This document shows, piece by piece, positions 49,301-59,315 of a stretch of DNA of 64,000 nt. A program made the position numbers and the translations under genes. Position 1 is the stretch's first letter, and every line of letters begins with the position of its first letter. The notes beneath the pieces are model-generated. The model worked only from the letters and a program-made list of their open reading frames with translations, did no database searches and was not told the origin of the DNA. The stretch spans positions 62,001 through 126,000 of the forward strand of contig FWCC01000177.1 in the NCBI GenBank assembly GCA_900169235.1, given 5' to 3'. This DNA is from Zarea fungicola (taxonomy: Eukaryota > Ascomycota > Sordariomycetes > Hypocreales > Cordycipitaceae).

Positions 49301-52264
49301 GCGTGATGGATCGTCAGCACGAGATATGTCTTCCCTTGTTCGGTGACTATATCATATCTCGCCAGAGGAGTTCCGAAACCCATGCTCTGCGAGTCATGGC
49401 CAGACTGCCAGTTCACCGGCTCGTTGACTACAACTTGAACCAATCCTTCCCCGGGGAGGTCGACAATGCGTGTGCGCAACAAGGGGACCGCCGCGACGGT
49501 CTGTTCCCATGATGTAATCAACTGAGAAACATCAACGGTGGGCCGAATCTCGAATTTGAATCGTCGGATATAGAGGCTGTCTTTTCTCGCCGTCAATGCG
49601 AGCAGGCCCTCCTGTAAAGGCGTGCAGGGCAAAACATCCTCCACCTGATCTTCTTGTATACCACACAGCGAGGCCGCTTCCCGACGGGCATCACTGGTCG
49701 AGATGCCGGACTTGAGCAATGAAAATGGCAACACGATGTTTTCTTCTAGCTCACTCGCCGTCCGGGCTAACTGTGCCAGTTCATTGAGTCGTGGATTGCG
49801 AAGGACGTCTGCAACGGTCAAATGCAGCCGTTCTTTACGCGCAGCTGTAACCAGACGCATCGCATCAATCGAGTCACCTCCCAGCCGAAGAAAGCTGTCG
49901 TCAGCCCCAACACGGTCGACTTCAAGATTCAGAACGGCCATGAAGATGCGTTGCAGTTGTTGCTCCCGGTCAGTCGCTGGGGCTCGATAGTTGGAGGTGG
50001 ATGCTGTCAGGGCTGCCATTTGGTTCAAGGTCAAAGATGCGCCGAGTTGTCGCAGCGCTCGTCGATCAGTTTTACCTGTCCCCGTCATGGGAATCCTCTC
50101 CACGGGGATACACACACTGGGAATCATATACACGGGTAATAACTCGGCCAGTTGCTCCGCCATGTGGGCCATCGTCTGCCGGATTGCCGTGTTTCGCTGC
50201 ACTTCTGATTTCTGTTCATTGCCAATCTGGTATACAAACGCCATCAATGTAGGGCGGTGGCTTTCCTTGGGTATCACCATGTCCACAACTACTTGGTTAG
50301 TCGACGTGCCTTCTACGCTGTTGGCCATGGCCTGCAGCATGTGGTGTTCAATCTCGGCCAACTCCACTCGCTGTCCATTAATCTTGACTTGACTGTCTTT
50401 GCGTCCCATGAAGGAGATGGTGCCATCAATGTTGAAGCGTCCCAGATCACCTGTTTTATATAACCGGCCCTGTGAGCTGAGCTGGAAGTATTCTCGCCAT
50501 CGGACATGATCAGGAAAGGCGGCTTCCGTCTTTTCCCGGTCTTTCATATATCCCCGGCTGACTGCGGCCGTCTCGATGACCAACTCTCCAATAGCTCCGA
50601 TTGGTACAAGGCGGTTGGCGTCTTCTGGGTCAACAATCCAGATCGCAGATCCTACTCCACGGCCGATGTTCGTACGCTCCGACCCTATTGTCAGTCGAGG
50701 GTTAATGCAACTGATAGCGATACATTCACTTGGACCATACGCATTCATAAGCTGCACTTTGTCGGCCCAGGTAGAAAGATGGGCAGCCGACATGGCTTCG
50801 CCCGCAAGGACCAGTGTCTGCAAAGTTGGAACGGCTTTGGGGTCGAGTAAACCGGCCACAGACGGTGTGATACTAGCCCAGTTGACCTGGTGGCGATTGA
50901 TGAACAACTCGAGATTGTTGACCCGGTCAGTATCGGATGGAATGCAGATGGTTCCATTGTGAATCAGCGTGAACAGAATATCGCGATGGCTCACGTCGAA
51001 TGCGTAGCTGGCAAACTGCAAAACTCTCGAGTGCTTGTTCAATTCCAGGAGCGCTCCATTCGCCAATGCCCGAGTACAGAAGGCACCATGCTCCACGACG
51101 ATGCCCTTGGGTCTTCCGGTAGATCCGGAAGTAAATGCTGCATACAGAGCATCCTGGGAGTTGACTGGACGCGACCAGTCAGGGTTACCTGACCAAATGG
51201 GGGACGTCTCATCGACAACAACGACGTTGTCGACCAGTTCCTGCACTTTTTCAATGGTCTGATGGGATGCCACCAGGATTGTGGCTTCAACATCTTGACA
51301 AATGCTTTCCATACGCTTTGAAGGATAGGATGGATCCAGCAGGACGTAGGCACCGCCAGCCTTGATCACACCCAGCATGGCAATCACCGTCCATTTGGTC
51401 TTTTCAAAACAAAGCGGCACAAACATGCCGCATCGCACGCCCTGCTCTGCAAGGTGCCCTGCGAGAGATGAGGAGAGTCTGTCCAACTCGCCATAAGTCA
51501 GTTCTCCATCCCAGGAGGAGACAGCGACATGCGAGGGATCCTGGCAGTTCTGATGAAAGATCATTTCGTCAACCCGAGCGTCCAATCTCTCTGGAATATC
51601 ATTGTTCCAGCCAAACAGGACATTTTTGTCATGCTGACTGCATATATCAAGCTCTCTGGGCTTGCTGTGTGGATTCTTCATTGTTTCTTGAATGGCCTGT
51701 TCAAATGTCGCTGCCACACTGGCCGCTTGCTCAATGGACATGATTGAACTGGAAAAGGACAGTGAAGTGGTGGCTTCATCAAGGTCAACCTCAAGGACCA
51801 ATTGAACCTATTGAGTGGTTAGCAGAGAACATGAACAGGGCCGGATTCCCTACATTTAATCCTGTCTCTGTGTGTTTATGTACAACAGCCGTGTTGAATG
51901 CCTCTCCCGACTGGGTTTCAATGGCTACTGCATCCTGTAGGGAACCGGTTTTTACTATGTCCAATAGCGATTCACCACTGAGCAGTGTCATGCAACACGT
52001 CCAGCTATGCCCATCATCACTCTCCCTCGGGAACTGGCAGCCGAAAATGGGGCTTTCGGAGCCAGTATAGACATGGAGAACCAGCGCCCAGCCCGTTTGA
52101 AATAAGGATAGTAGTTGAACGGCATGATTGTCACAGAACTCGATCAGAGCCGCCCGAGGCAGAAGGTCGATCTCTTTACGTCGCATTTTATGCCGCTCAT
52201 TGGATTGAGCGTTCAAGATAGGAAACAAGCAGGCTTGTTCGCCTGACAAATTCGTCGTCGCCAT
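34359..52264 (-). CDS. Five-module nonribosomal peptide synthetase with degenerate domains
   Basis: Exons 52264-51854, 51807-41746 and 41699-34359 give about 5,937 residues; both introns are in phase 0. Approximate motif positions: C-domain C-terminal part 1-230; A1 (FTSGSTGRPKG ~367); T1 LGGDSI ~782; C2 HHAMYDG ~974; truncated A2 ~1270-1475; T2 ~1539; C3 HHAIYDG ~1744; A3 ~2193; T3 ~2610; E ~2660-3090; C4 NHALNDAD ~3270; half C5 ~3545-3710; A4 ~3962; T4 ~4370; C6 HHALYDG ~4568; A5 ~5028; T5 LGADSI ~5438; terminal CT SHAQYDG ~5645. There is no thioesterase or reductase, so release is probably cyclisation or condensation by CT, as in fungal cyclic peptides. Binding-pocket codes read by eye: A1 DVRSVAAAIK, A3 DVLALGVVFK, A4 DVGEISAAIK, A5 DAYTVGGICK (close to the classical Phe code). 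There is no internal methyltransferase domain. A GTAAGT near the stop codon could mark one more tiny exon. Confidence 0.95.
41040..41545 (-). other. Half condensation domain dC5 in NRPS module 4
   Basis: After C4 ends (SISFSMARDISSIL), a second C-domain C-terminal half follows (FWQQYFANL, AIRVAWAVLLARYT, GLHNIQRVSDEA). The half carrying HHxxxDG is missing. The usual TGR...G.E...GP segment is also shortened, to GVLTKLSKLNLG. It sits directly before A4. Confidence 0.8.
42955..44220 (-). other. NRPS epimerization domain with His-to-Gln change
   Basis: The domain follows T3 and has the E-type landmarks LTPVQHLFFE, EGHGRE, GWFTTIFP and FNYAGVYQQLE. The active-site motif reads AHQLVIDLVSW where family members have HHxxxD. 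The second His, the one needed for alpha-proton exchange in studied E domains, is Gln, encoded by CAG at about 43828-43830 (minus). The conserved Glu of EGHGRE is present. Confidence 0.85.
47785..48410 (-). other. Truncated adenylation domain A2 of the NRPS
   Basis: The C2 domain ends normally at WTWNGAPP, and the frame then jumps to the end of an A domain. GELWLE, CLYKTGELAKY and GRKDTLSRINGRR (cores A6-A8) and a TGKNSGN version of A10 are present. Cores A1-A5, including the Ser/Gly/Lys ATP loop and the amino-acid pocket, are absent. T2 after it is intact. By comparison with A3 about 290 residues are missing, in frame. Confidence 0.85.
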
Positions 52265-52611
52265 GTTTCGTGCGATTTGATGAAATAAAACTGCGGTTCA
52301 CAGAGTTTGCAGAGGGTTGATTGAGGTGTCTAGAGCCCTCGTGCGGCAGAATTCCTTGCTTTTTGGGTGGGATATCAGCCGTTAATATGAAATACGAACA
52401 TACAAAATATTATGAGACAAAAAGGGCCTAGCTCCAGAAGACTTCTGAGACGTCTTCAAATCTTTCATTCTTTACACTTTACGGAGTACTTAGAGCCAAG
52501 TGTCGCGAATCCCTGGTCAGAAGCAACTATCGGGGCATAATGGTATTGCTTGTGGGGGGGCCTTGGGCCTACATGCATTATTTCCCGCGCTTCCGCTGAC
52601 CTTGCTGCCTT
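52265..52611. promoter_or_regulatory. Upstream region of the NRPS gene
   Basis: This 347-bp interval lies between the N-methyltransferase gene and the NRPS start codon on the same strand, so it must include the NRPS promoter. No obvious TATA element or repeated motif is visible. Confidence 0.4.
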
Positions 52612-52631
52612 TCAGCATCCTGCAGTCCCGG

Positions 52632-53771
52632 TTACCCACTCACTCCCACTGGTCCAGAGCCGGGAAAGTCTGCAGCCAGTGTATAGAACCCTGCCCCTGT
52701 TAGTATCCAATAATAGCGTAGGACAAATAGTCATCTTACAGTACATGCGCTCCGCATCACACCATTGGTCCCGTACTCGGAGTCCAGCTCGCTTGGCAAT
52801 CTGCTGCACATCACTGACCGTCCATTTGCCGCTGGTGATGGCCTCAATTTGGCTTCCATTGGTCAGGGATAGCCGACGTCCGTCCACGTTCAGCTCGGTG
52901 TCCGTGCGGCAAGTGTAGTACACTCGGAGTGTGTGATCATGGGCGTCAAATCGGCATACACAACCCCATTCATCGCTGTTGAACATGTTCCTGCCCATGA
53001 CGGTATTAGCATGGCGCAGTCCATTCAGGATGAACTCCCGTAGCGCCTCTTGGTCACTGTCATACGCTTCCAAGATCCGGCTCTCCTGCTGGCAGGCATC
53101 CACAGCAAGAAGGAACTGGCATGGCACTCCGGCTCCCTGCACAGCGCGGGCAAACTGGCCGAGCACTGAGCTCGCCTCCAACTGGCCGTAATTGGCCACA
53201 CTGTTGCCCATCCACAGCAAAGTGACCTGATTGACCTGTTTTCGGGGCCACGGGTTGCCAGCCAGCCACGAAATGCAGTCTTCGTAAGTCCCCACCAGGC
53301 CGTGCACCTTGACGCCACTTGATCGGCCCAATCGGGTGGTTAGTGTGGCCAGGCTGTGTGACAGCTCGCCTGCAGACACATCGAGGGCGTAGTAGTCGAC
53401 GGATCTGTTCTTGCGCTCGAGCGCGGAAAGAATTGCACCTGTCTTCCGCAGGCTCCTATACCCCGGTTAGATGCGAGACACCGGCCATTCTGTTTTCTCT
53501 CTGCTTACCCACAGCCCAGCTCAATCAGAACACTGCCGGGTGGAATTCGTGCGGCCATGTCATTCGCATACTGGGCCAGGATTTCCACTTCCTTGTCATG
53601 TAGATAATACGTCGGCGTTTGGGTCAAGGCATCAAAGAGATCCAGTCCGTCATCGTCCCATAGCAGAAGAGAAGGCAGCTTGAGAGGAGTGAATGACAGA
53701 CCCTGCACGATCAGCTCGGAGAGACTGGTGCCATCTCTGCGCTGCTGGATGTCTTGGAGCTGAACGGTCAT
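52632..53771 (-). CDS. EasF/EgtD-type amino-acid N-methyltransferase
   Basis: SAM-dependent methyltransferase of the histidine-specific (EgtD/Egt1) superfamily, in the branch that includes EasF, which methylates the amino group of dimethylallyltryptophan in ergot biosynthesis. Exon 1 is 53771-53509 and exon 2 starts at 53455. The join gives ELGCG|SLRKT, the SAM-binding motif of the family. Further landmarks are LPSLLLWDDDGLDLF, PTYYLHDKEVEIL, YYALDVSAGEL and NMFNSDEWGCVCRFD. The 3' end is uncertain. A third exon from 52696 would end at 52632; reading on without the intron would end at 52612. About 340 residues. It likely N-methylates an amino acid that feeds the adjacent NRPS, which lacks its own M domain. 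No other ergot gene is in the window. Confidence 0.85.
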
Positions 53772-54699
53772 TGTTGGCGGCGTGATCAATTCAGGTTTAG
53801 CCTAGTGGATAAAACGTAAAAGCTAGATATACGTTTACCAAGTACTATATAGATGTTGGCATCGTCTAGGGTCATAGATGTCTCGGCTCAGACCGCTTCT
53901 TGGCGAAGCGATAACAACTTGAAAGAGACATGTCTCATTGAAATACGAGGCCACATAGCCAGGAGTTGCAGTCCGTAGTAATGGCAAGCAAGCCAAGACA
54001 TGGCGGACATATATTGAGGCTGTCATTTCTGAGCTGTACAAAAAAGTGGACAACTTTGCTTTTTTTAGACGATCAAAAATTTAATTTCGGTTTGATAGCC
54101 ACGTACTTCGGTACATAAATGTTTCGGACTATTACGACTATTAGGCCTAGCACGGTAGTACCGTGTGTGAATCTTCCGAATCTACGTTTTGTTCAATTGG
54201 GATACGCAGAGCATCGCATCCCCGGCTGACGCGTTCCCCAATGCAACCTATCGGAAGATTCAGGGTAAAGTGTCGGTTCCGGCGCTTTTCCTGCTCAATT
54301 GAGCAGGAGAATGGCGGCCTCTGACTGGCTGATTCTGCCTTTTGTAAGCATTATTATGAGAGTAAGAGGTAGTGGTTGAAGCCGAGCTCGCTAGCCTACA
54401 TCACGATCACTCCAATAAGTAATGTGCACACGCATCTAGCCCTGTGATATCACTTGAATAGTTGACAACCTTGTGATTCCAATATAAAGTCTGAGATGAA
54501 AAAGAATCTAACAAAATACAGGGATACTAGGCAAAATCAAGTCAGTTCTACTTCCGCACTTTATGTATCTTCAGGGTAGGCCCAATTATAAACGCTACGC
54601 AATGTGTGAGACAAGGAAAAAGCAGCCAGCAGTATCTATAGCACGGCTGGCTGCTACAGCCCTTGGACGAATATGTGTTCCCGGCCAGGCTAAATATGT
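53772..54699. promoter_or_regulatory. Upstream region of the N-methyltransferase gene
   Basis: No supported gene. Two candidate regulatory elements are visible. One is a perfect 20-bp palindrome at 54289-54308 with half-site TCCTGCTCAA. The other is an inverted CGG-TT-CCG at about 54275-54282, the form of site bound by Zn2Cys6 factors. Neither is proven. Confidence 0.45.
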
Positions 54700-56136
54700 C
54701 TAATCCAACCTATCTGACCTAGCCAGGAGTAACCGAACGACCCCTTCATGTCCACCCTCCTTAGCATATGACAGAGGGGTCCGATTATATCGGCTTCTGG
54801 AGTCTACCTTAACATCCGATCGCGCTAGCAGACATCGGACAACATCTTGATGCCCACGCCAGGCGGCACAGGAGAGCGGAGTAGAGCCTCGCTCGCCCTC
54901 GGCATCTGCTTCGACATGAGGTCGGGCCAGCAGTAGGTCAACAACTTGTGCATGCCCACCCAATGATGCGTACCAAAGCGAGCTCGAGCCATTGATATCC
55001 CTCGAGTCTGCTTCGACATCTACTCGATCAAGTAGTAGCTTGACAATGTCTTTGTGTCCTCGCTCCGCCGCATAGGACAGTGGCGAACGATTATGTTCGT
55101 CTCTTGCATCTGCGTGGGCGTCTGGCCGGGCTAGGAGGTGCTGCACAATTTCCGTGCATCCCCTGCTAGCAGCACGCGAGAGCAGCGTCAAACCGTGCCT
55201 GTCCCGAATGTCGGCGTTGACATCTGGTCTGGCCAGCAGCAGCGAAACAACGTCTGCGTGTCCATTCCAGACGGCAAACCACAGAGGCGTCAGACCATTC
55301 TCGTCGCTTGCGTCAGCGTCTATGCCTGCTTGTTCTAGCAGCAGTCGGACAATTTCTGCTTGTCCACAAAAGGCAGCGCGCCACAGCGGCGTGGTAGCTT
55401 CGTCATCTCTCACATTGGCGTCAACATCGCGTCGGGCCAGCAAGAGTGCCGCGATGTCTTTGTGGCCACCCCAGGCGGCTTGCCAGATTGGGGTCAGACC
55501 ATTGTTGTCTTTTGCGCCGGCTTTGATCTCTGGTCGATTGAGTAGTAACTGAACCACATTGGAGTGCCCATTCTGAGCAGCATGAGAGAGCGGCGTCCGA
55601 CCGCATTTATCTCTTGAATGTGCTCTAGCTCTTGGATGAGACAAAAGTAGTCGGATGACTTGTTCATGTCCATGACAGGCAGCGCGTGAGAGTGGCGTTT
55701 GGCCACGATTATCTCTTGCTTCTACGTCAATGCCTGGTCGCTCAAGCAACAACTGAACGGCATCTTTTTGTCCATGCTCAGCGGCATAAGCGAGCGCGGT
55801 CATGCCATTGTCGCATACATCTTTAAGACTGAATAATCCTTGCTGCAGTAAGATGTTGAGCAATGCGCAATCTCCGGCAGCTGCTGAGAGATGTATCATC
55901 CTTCTACCGCTCTCATCTTTTGCCAGGATCTCCTGCCGCCCAAGCCGCCGTATCAGAGAAGGACGCAAGAGTGCTAGAAAATCGATCGGCCCTAGTCCTC
56001 CCACATTGAAATGAGGCGAACTCTTTTGCAAGTCGACCATCTTGGCCATAGTTGATTCCTCCGACTCCGTGGGGCCATCGCTGAACCAGGCAGAAGGCAT
56101 GTTTTGAGCTCGATTTATCAGCACAATCTGGATCAT
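54700..56136 (-). CDS. Ankyrin-repeat protein with 12 repeats
   Basis: Single open frame of 478 residues. After about 70 non-repetitive residues there are twelve consecutive ankyrin units of about 34 residues, with the usual TPLxxAAxxGHxxVVxLLL core, running to the last residues. The units resemble one another closely (many share LLLARPDV), so the array probably grew by recent duplication. No NACHT, kinase or membrane domain is attached in this frame. An open frame immediately upstream (56585-56157) in another phase could be a lost or mis-spliced N-terminal part. A scaffold role is inferred. A link to the peptide cluster is unproven. Confidence 0.8.
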   Translation of the reverse strand: MIQIVLINRAQNMPSAWFSDGPTESEESTMAKMVDLQKSSPHFNVGGLGPIDFLALLRPSLIRRLGRQEILAKDESGRRMIHLSAAAGDCALLNILLQQGLFSLKDVCDNGMTALAYAAEHGQKDAVQLLLERPGIDVEARDNRGQTPLSRAACHGHEQVIRLLLSHPRARAHSRDKCGRTPLSHAAQNGHSNVVQLLLNRPEIKAGAKDNNGLTPIWQAAWGGHKDIAALLLARRDVDANVRDDEATTPLWRAAFCGQAEIVRLLLEQAGIDADASDENGLTPLWFAVWNGHADVVSLLLARPDVNADIRDRHGLTLLSRAASRGCTEIVQHLLARPDAHADARDEHNRSPLSYAAERGHKDIVKLLLDRVDVEADSRDINGSSSLWYASLGGHAQVVDLLLARPHVEADAEGERGSTPLSCAAWRGHQDVVRCLLARSDVKVDSRSRYNRTPLSYAKEGGHEGVVRLLLARSDRLD

Positions 56137-57311
56137 TGGGATAGCATCAAGCCAGACTAGATGCTGGATAGGAATAGGTTTTCATATAACCGGCCGAGAA
56201 TGAGATCTGTTGTATCGTTTGGAAGCAGGAAGGAAATCGGGAGAGACTTGGTTTTCGGGGAGGGCGGCAGCAGTCTGAGCTGGTTGAGTTTCGCTCTCCA
56301 CGGTATGTACCGCCATGCAAGCTTCTTGGAGTCGTTCGACGTTGGGATCAGCAAGACTAATCCACCCGGAGGGGCGGCGGTCGCCAAGACTGTCTGGCTT
56401 GTTAAGCTGCAGACCCTGGCTCTGATACTGTTGTCTTGCAGTGCCTGGTGTACCAGTTTGCGACTCAACAGGATGCGCAACCTCCAAGCCGGTCGAGCAC
56501 GATGGTATAGAGCATCATAGCCTGGCACGACACTGTAACTTTCGGCTGCTTGCGTAACTTTTGCCGCACAGAGTATCAGGTCCAAGACATTGAACCTTTC
56601 AGTTTGCGCAAGTCTTAGTATCCGTCAAGCTGCAGGACAACAAGCCGTGGCTGTGTGGAGAGAAAACAAGTGTAGCTGACACTGGCCATAGTGTTGTTTG
56701 AGACAGGCTGACGGCTGTACCCGTGATTGGCGGGAAAGCCGTATAATACCATTCCGAGACAGCTCTGATCTTGTACAATATCCACTAAGCACTATGAGGT
56801 AATGGTAATTGGGGCGGGGAAGCCAAATGGCACCGTTCCGAGACAGCGCTGCTTGTGTTTAATATCCACTAAATAAGCAGGTGATGTGATTAGCGGGAAA
56901 GCTATTCCAAGACAGCGCAGATCTTATGCCAATCCATTAAGCAGCCCGCTTAAGACACGTCCGCGAAAATGCGGCAGGCAACGCTGACCATTCACACCCA
57001 TGGATTCGGGTCATTCTTGACAAAACAAACCCATTCGCTCACTTTTCCTGCGAAACGCACTAATTGCCCGATATGCTGGCATAATTGCCCGATATGCTGT
57101 CCAATGCCGGAGCGCCACTTGGCAGATTGGACCCAGTTCGCCCGCTCAACGTGTGGTGCTCACTGACAAAGCGTACTTATGCAGTGTTTCACTACATCCA
57201 TCTTAGCCAGGCGACTGCGGATGTGTTAGCCACTTTATAAAGCCTGTCACGATAGCCAGGTCACTCAAAGCTGCGTTGAGAACAACAACATCACCTGTAA
57301 CGGATATCAGA
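56137..57311. promoter_or_regulatory. Upstream region of the carbamoyltransferase gene, with repeats
   Basis: An unrecognised 142-codon frame (56585-56157, minus) occupies the left part. Three degenerate copies of a unit starting TTCCGAGACAGC occur at 56752, 56836 and 56905. A 21-bp direct repeat of ATTGCCCGATATGCTG lies at 57061-57099. TATAAA at 57236-57241 lies 71 bp before the carbamoyltransferase ATG and is a good core promoter. Confidence 0.6.
57061..57099. repeat. 21-bp direct repeat, two copies
   Basis: TAATTGCCCGATATGCTG occurs at 57061 and again at 57082, differing only after the shared core. It is about 215-250 bp upstream of the carbamoyltransferase start codon. Confidence 0.9.
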
Positions 57312-59009
57312 ATGCGAATTCTTGGCATCAATTCAGTCTATCACGAGTCGGCCGCGAGCTTAATCGTCGACGGAAAAGTCGTTGCGGCGGCCGAAGAGGA
57401 ACGGTTCTCCAGAATCAAGCACGGCAAGCCGGCGACAGTTGACAATGCCGATGAGCTGCCTCTCGAAAGCATTCGGTACTGCCTCGAATCCGCCGCCATC
57501 AAGCCAGAGGATATTGACGCGATTGCCTATTCTTTCGACCCGGATCTGCGGGCCCGCGAGTTCATCTTGGATGACAAAACAGAGGCCGGGGACTGGGGAA
57601 CGGAGCAAGGCGAGAAGACTTTCCTCTCCCATCTTCGCTCGGTGCCCGACGCGTTGGCTGCCGCCCACTTCGGCCGAGCCGAACAGCGCTTGACCTTTAT
57701 CCCGCATCATCTCTCTCACGCGGCGTCCAGCTTCTACCCGTCGGGGTATGAAGATGCCGCCATCCTCGTCGCGGATGGCATTGGAGAGGCTGCCGCTACG
57801 TTGCTCGCACGGGGCGACAAGAACGGGATAACCATCTTGCGGGAGATTCCGTTTCCCCATTCCATCGGCTTCATTTGGGAGAAGATGAGCAAGTATCTCG
57901 GATTCTCCGAATACGACGCTTGCAAAGCCATGGGCCTAGCTGCTTATGGCGACGCGGCAAAGTTCAAGGATGCTTTCTCACAACTTATGCGGGTTGAGAG
58001 TGCCGGCGGATACGCCGTCGACAAGGAGACGGCCAACTTCCGCCTGCCTGACTTCAAACGCCTGGAGGCTCTGTTTGGGCCCGCTCGCAAGCCGGACGCA
58101 CCGCTCGAGAGCCATCACTACGATGTGGCCGCCGCTCTCCAGGTCGCCACGGACGAGGCTCTTATCGCGCTTGCCAAGGAACTCCGCCAGGAGGTTGATT
58201 CGGACAATTTGTGCCTTGCAGGTGGCGTGGCGCTCAATTGTGTGAGCAACGTGGCCCTCAAGGAATCGGGACTCTATTCCAATATTTTCATTCCGTCGGC
58301 ACCCCATGACGCGGGCACGGCGATGGGGGCCGCACTGGAGCTGAATCATCGCATGGGCGGCCCTGCGAATGCCGCCTCCGATACGCCGTACCTCGGCCCA
58401 GAGTATGACGATACCTCCATCGTCGCAGCATACGCGGCCGCTGGGCTTTCGCCGGAGCTGTCCAGCTCGCCAGCCCTCGACGCTGCCCGCATGATTGCAG
58501 GAGGCAAGATTGTGGCGTGGTTCCAGGGCCGCATGGAGTTTGGCCCCCGAGCTCTCGGTAATCGCTCGTTGCTGGCCGACCCGCGAACCTTGGCAACGCG
58601 CGAAATGCTCAACGTCAAAGTGAAGCATCGCGAGACGTTTCGCCCTTTTGCGCCCAGTGTTCTGGCTGAGCGGGCGGGCGAGTGGTTTGACCTTGGCAAG
58701 CCCTCTCCGAGCTACGACTTTATGCTCTTTGCTTGCCAGGCGGCCGCTGGGCGCGGGGAACAAGTACCGGCCGTCCTGCATGAAGACGGAACGGCGCGTG
58801 TGCAGTTGGTCCATCGCGAGCGGAATCCCGCTTTCCACGAGCTCATCTCCCATTTCGCAGACTTGACCGGGGTTCCCATGGTGCTTAATACGTCCTTTAA
58901 CGACAGTGAGCCGATTGTCTGCACCCCGGCTGACGCTATTGCCACATTCAGGAAGACACGCATTGATGCCCTCTTCATAGGCGGCAGATTTGTCACCCGC
59001 GAAAACTGA
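57312..59009 (+). CDS. NodU/CmcH-family O-carbamoyltransferase, bacterial type
   Basis: Transfers a carbamoyl group from carbamoyl phosphate, via carbamoyl-adenylate, to a hydroxyl of a small molecule. Intronless, 565 residues, the usual length. The start is the ATG at 57312 (MRILGINSVYHESAASL); an upstream TTG frame extension is not used. The N-terminal Kae1-like domain shows EEERFSRIKH, the metal-binding HHLSHAASSFYPSG and VADGIGE. The C-terminal domain shows FGPRALGNRSLLADPR, HRETFRPFAPSVL and VLNTSFN. All key motifs look intact. The coding sequence is visibly GC-rich at third positions compared with flanking DNA. The family is mostly bacterial (TobZ, CmcH, NodU, GdmN), so horizontal transfer is likely. 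Its promoter looks fungal (TATAAA, A/C-rich leader). Confidence 0.92.
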   Translation: MRILGINSVYHESAASLIVDGKVVAAAEEERFSRIKHGKPATVDNADELPLESIRYCLESAAIKPEDIDAIAYSFDPDLRAREFILDDKTEAGDWGTEQGEKTFLSHLRSVPDALAAAHFGRAEQRLTFIPHHLSHAASSFYPSGYEDAAILVADGIGEAAATLLARGDKNGITILREIPFPHSIGFIWEKMSKYLGFSEYDACKAMGLAAYGDAAKFKDAFSQLMRVESAGGYAVDKETANFRLPDFKRLEALFGPARKPDAPLESHHYDVAAALQVATDEALIALAKELRQEVDSDNLCLAGGVALNCVSNVALKESGLYSNIFIPSAPHDAGTAMGAALELNHRMGGPANAASDTPYLGPEYDDTSIVAAYAAAGLSPELSSSPALDAARMIAGGKIVAWFQGRMEFGPRALGNRSLLADPRTLATREMLNVKVKHRETFRPFAPSVLAERAGEWFDLGKPSPSYDFMLFACQAAAGRGEQVPAVLHEDGTARVQLVHRERNPAFHELISHFADLTGVPMVLNTSFNDSEPIVCTPADAIATFRKTRIDALFIGGRFVTREN

Positions 59010-59194
59010 GCTTAGAAAGAAACAATCACCTTTGCCCCTGGCACAACAGGTCTTCTATCCACAGTTTCGACTCCAGTACGGTCGCACGCATACACATGCT
59101 TATACACGTAAAAGTTAGCTTTCTATAGCTAGTAGATGCTCTATATATAGAAAATATATTGTAGATTAATCTTTTAACTATTTAAATCCTACAC

Positions 59195-59227
59195 TGTTGG
59201 GGCAGAACCACCGCGTCTATTAACCTC
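59195..59227 (+). mobile_element. LTR 5'-end fragment
   Basis: Thirty of 33 bases match the start of the LTR at 14492 (TGTTGGGG.AGAACCACC). The match is then lost and no CCAACA end is found nearby, so this is a truncated or strongly decayed copy. Confidence 0.6.
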
Positions 59228-59315
59228 AATGGAATTTTCAGGAACCTAGAAGGTATATATTAGATGTTAGGGACACCTGGCTGCGGCTGTTTATTACTTG
59301 ATCTTTTTAGGTCTC

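Noticed and set aside
41700..51700. Many plus-strand open frames inside the NRPS gene
   Set aside because: They are antisense shadows of a GC-rich coding sequence and have no recognisable domains.
34359..52264. Several separate NRPS genes, or a ferrichrome-type siderophore synthetase
   Set aside because: The frames join through two in-phase GT..AG introns inside conserved C-domain sequence. The end is T-CT, not the T-C-T-C repeat of ferrichrome synthetases, and there is an E domain.
52612..53771. Ergot alkaloid cluster
   Set aside because: Only the N-methyltransferase resembles an ergot enzyme. No dimethylallyltryptophan synthase, chanoclavine enzymes or lysergyl-type synthetase layout is present.
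57276..57311. Longer carbamoyltransferase start
   Set aside because: The upstream codon is TTG, and MRILGIN at 57312 matches the usual family N-terminus.
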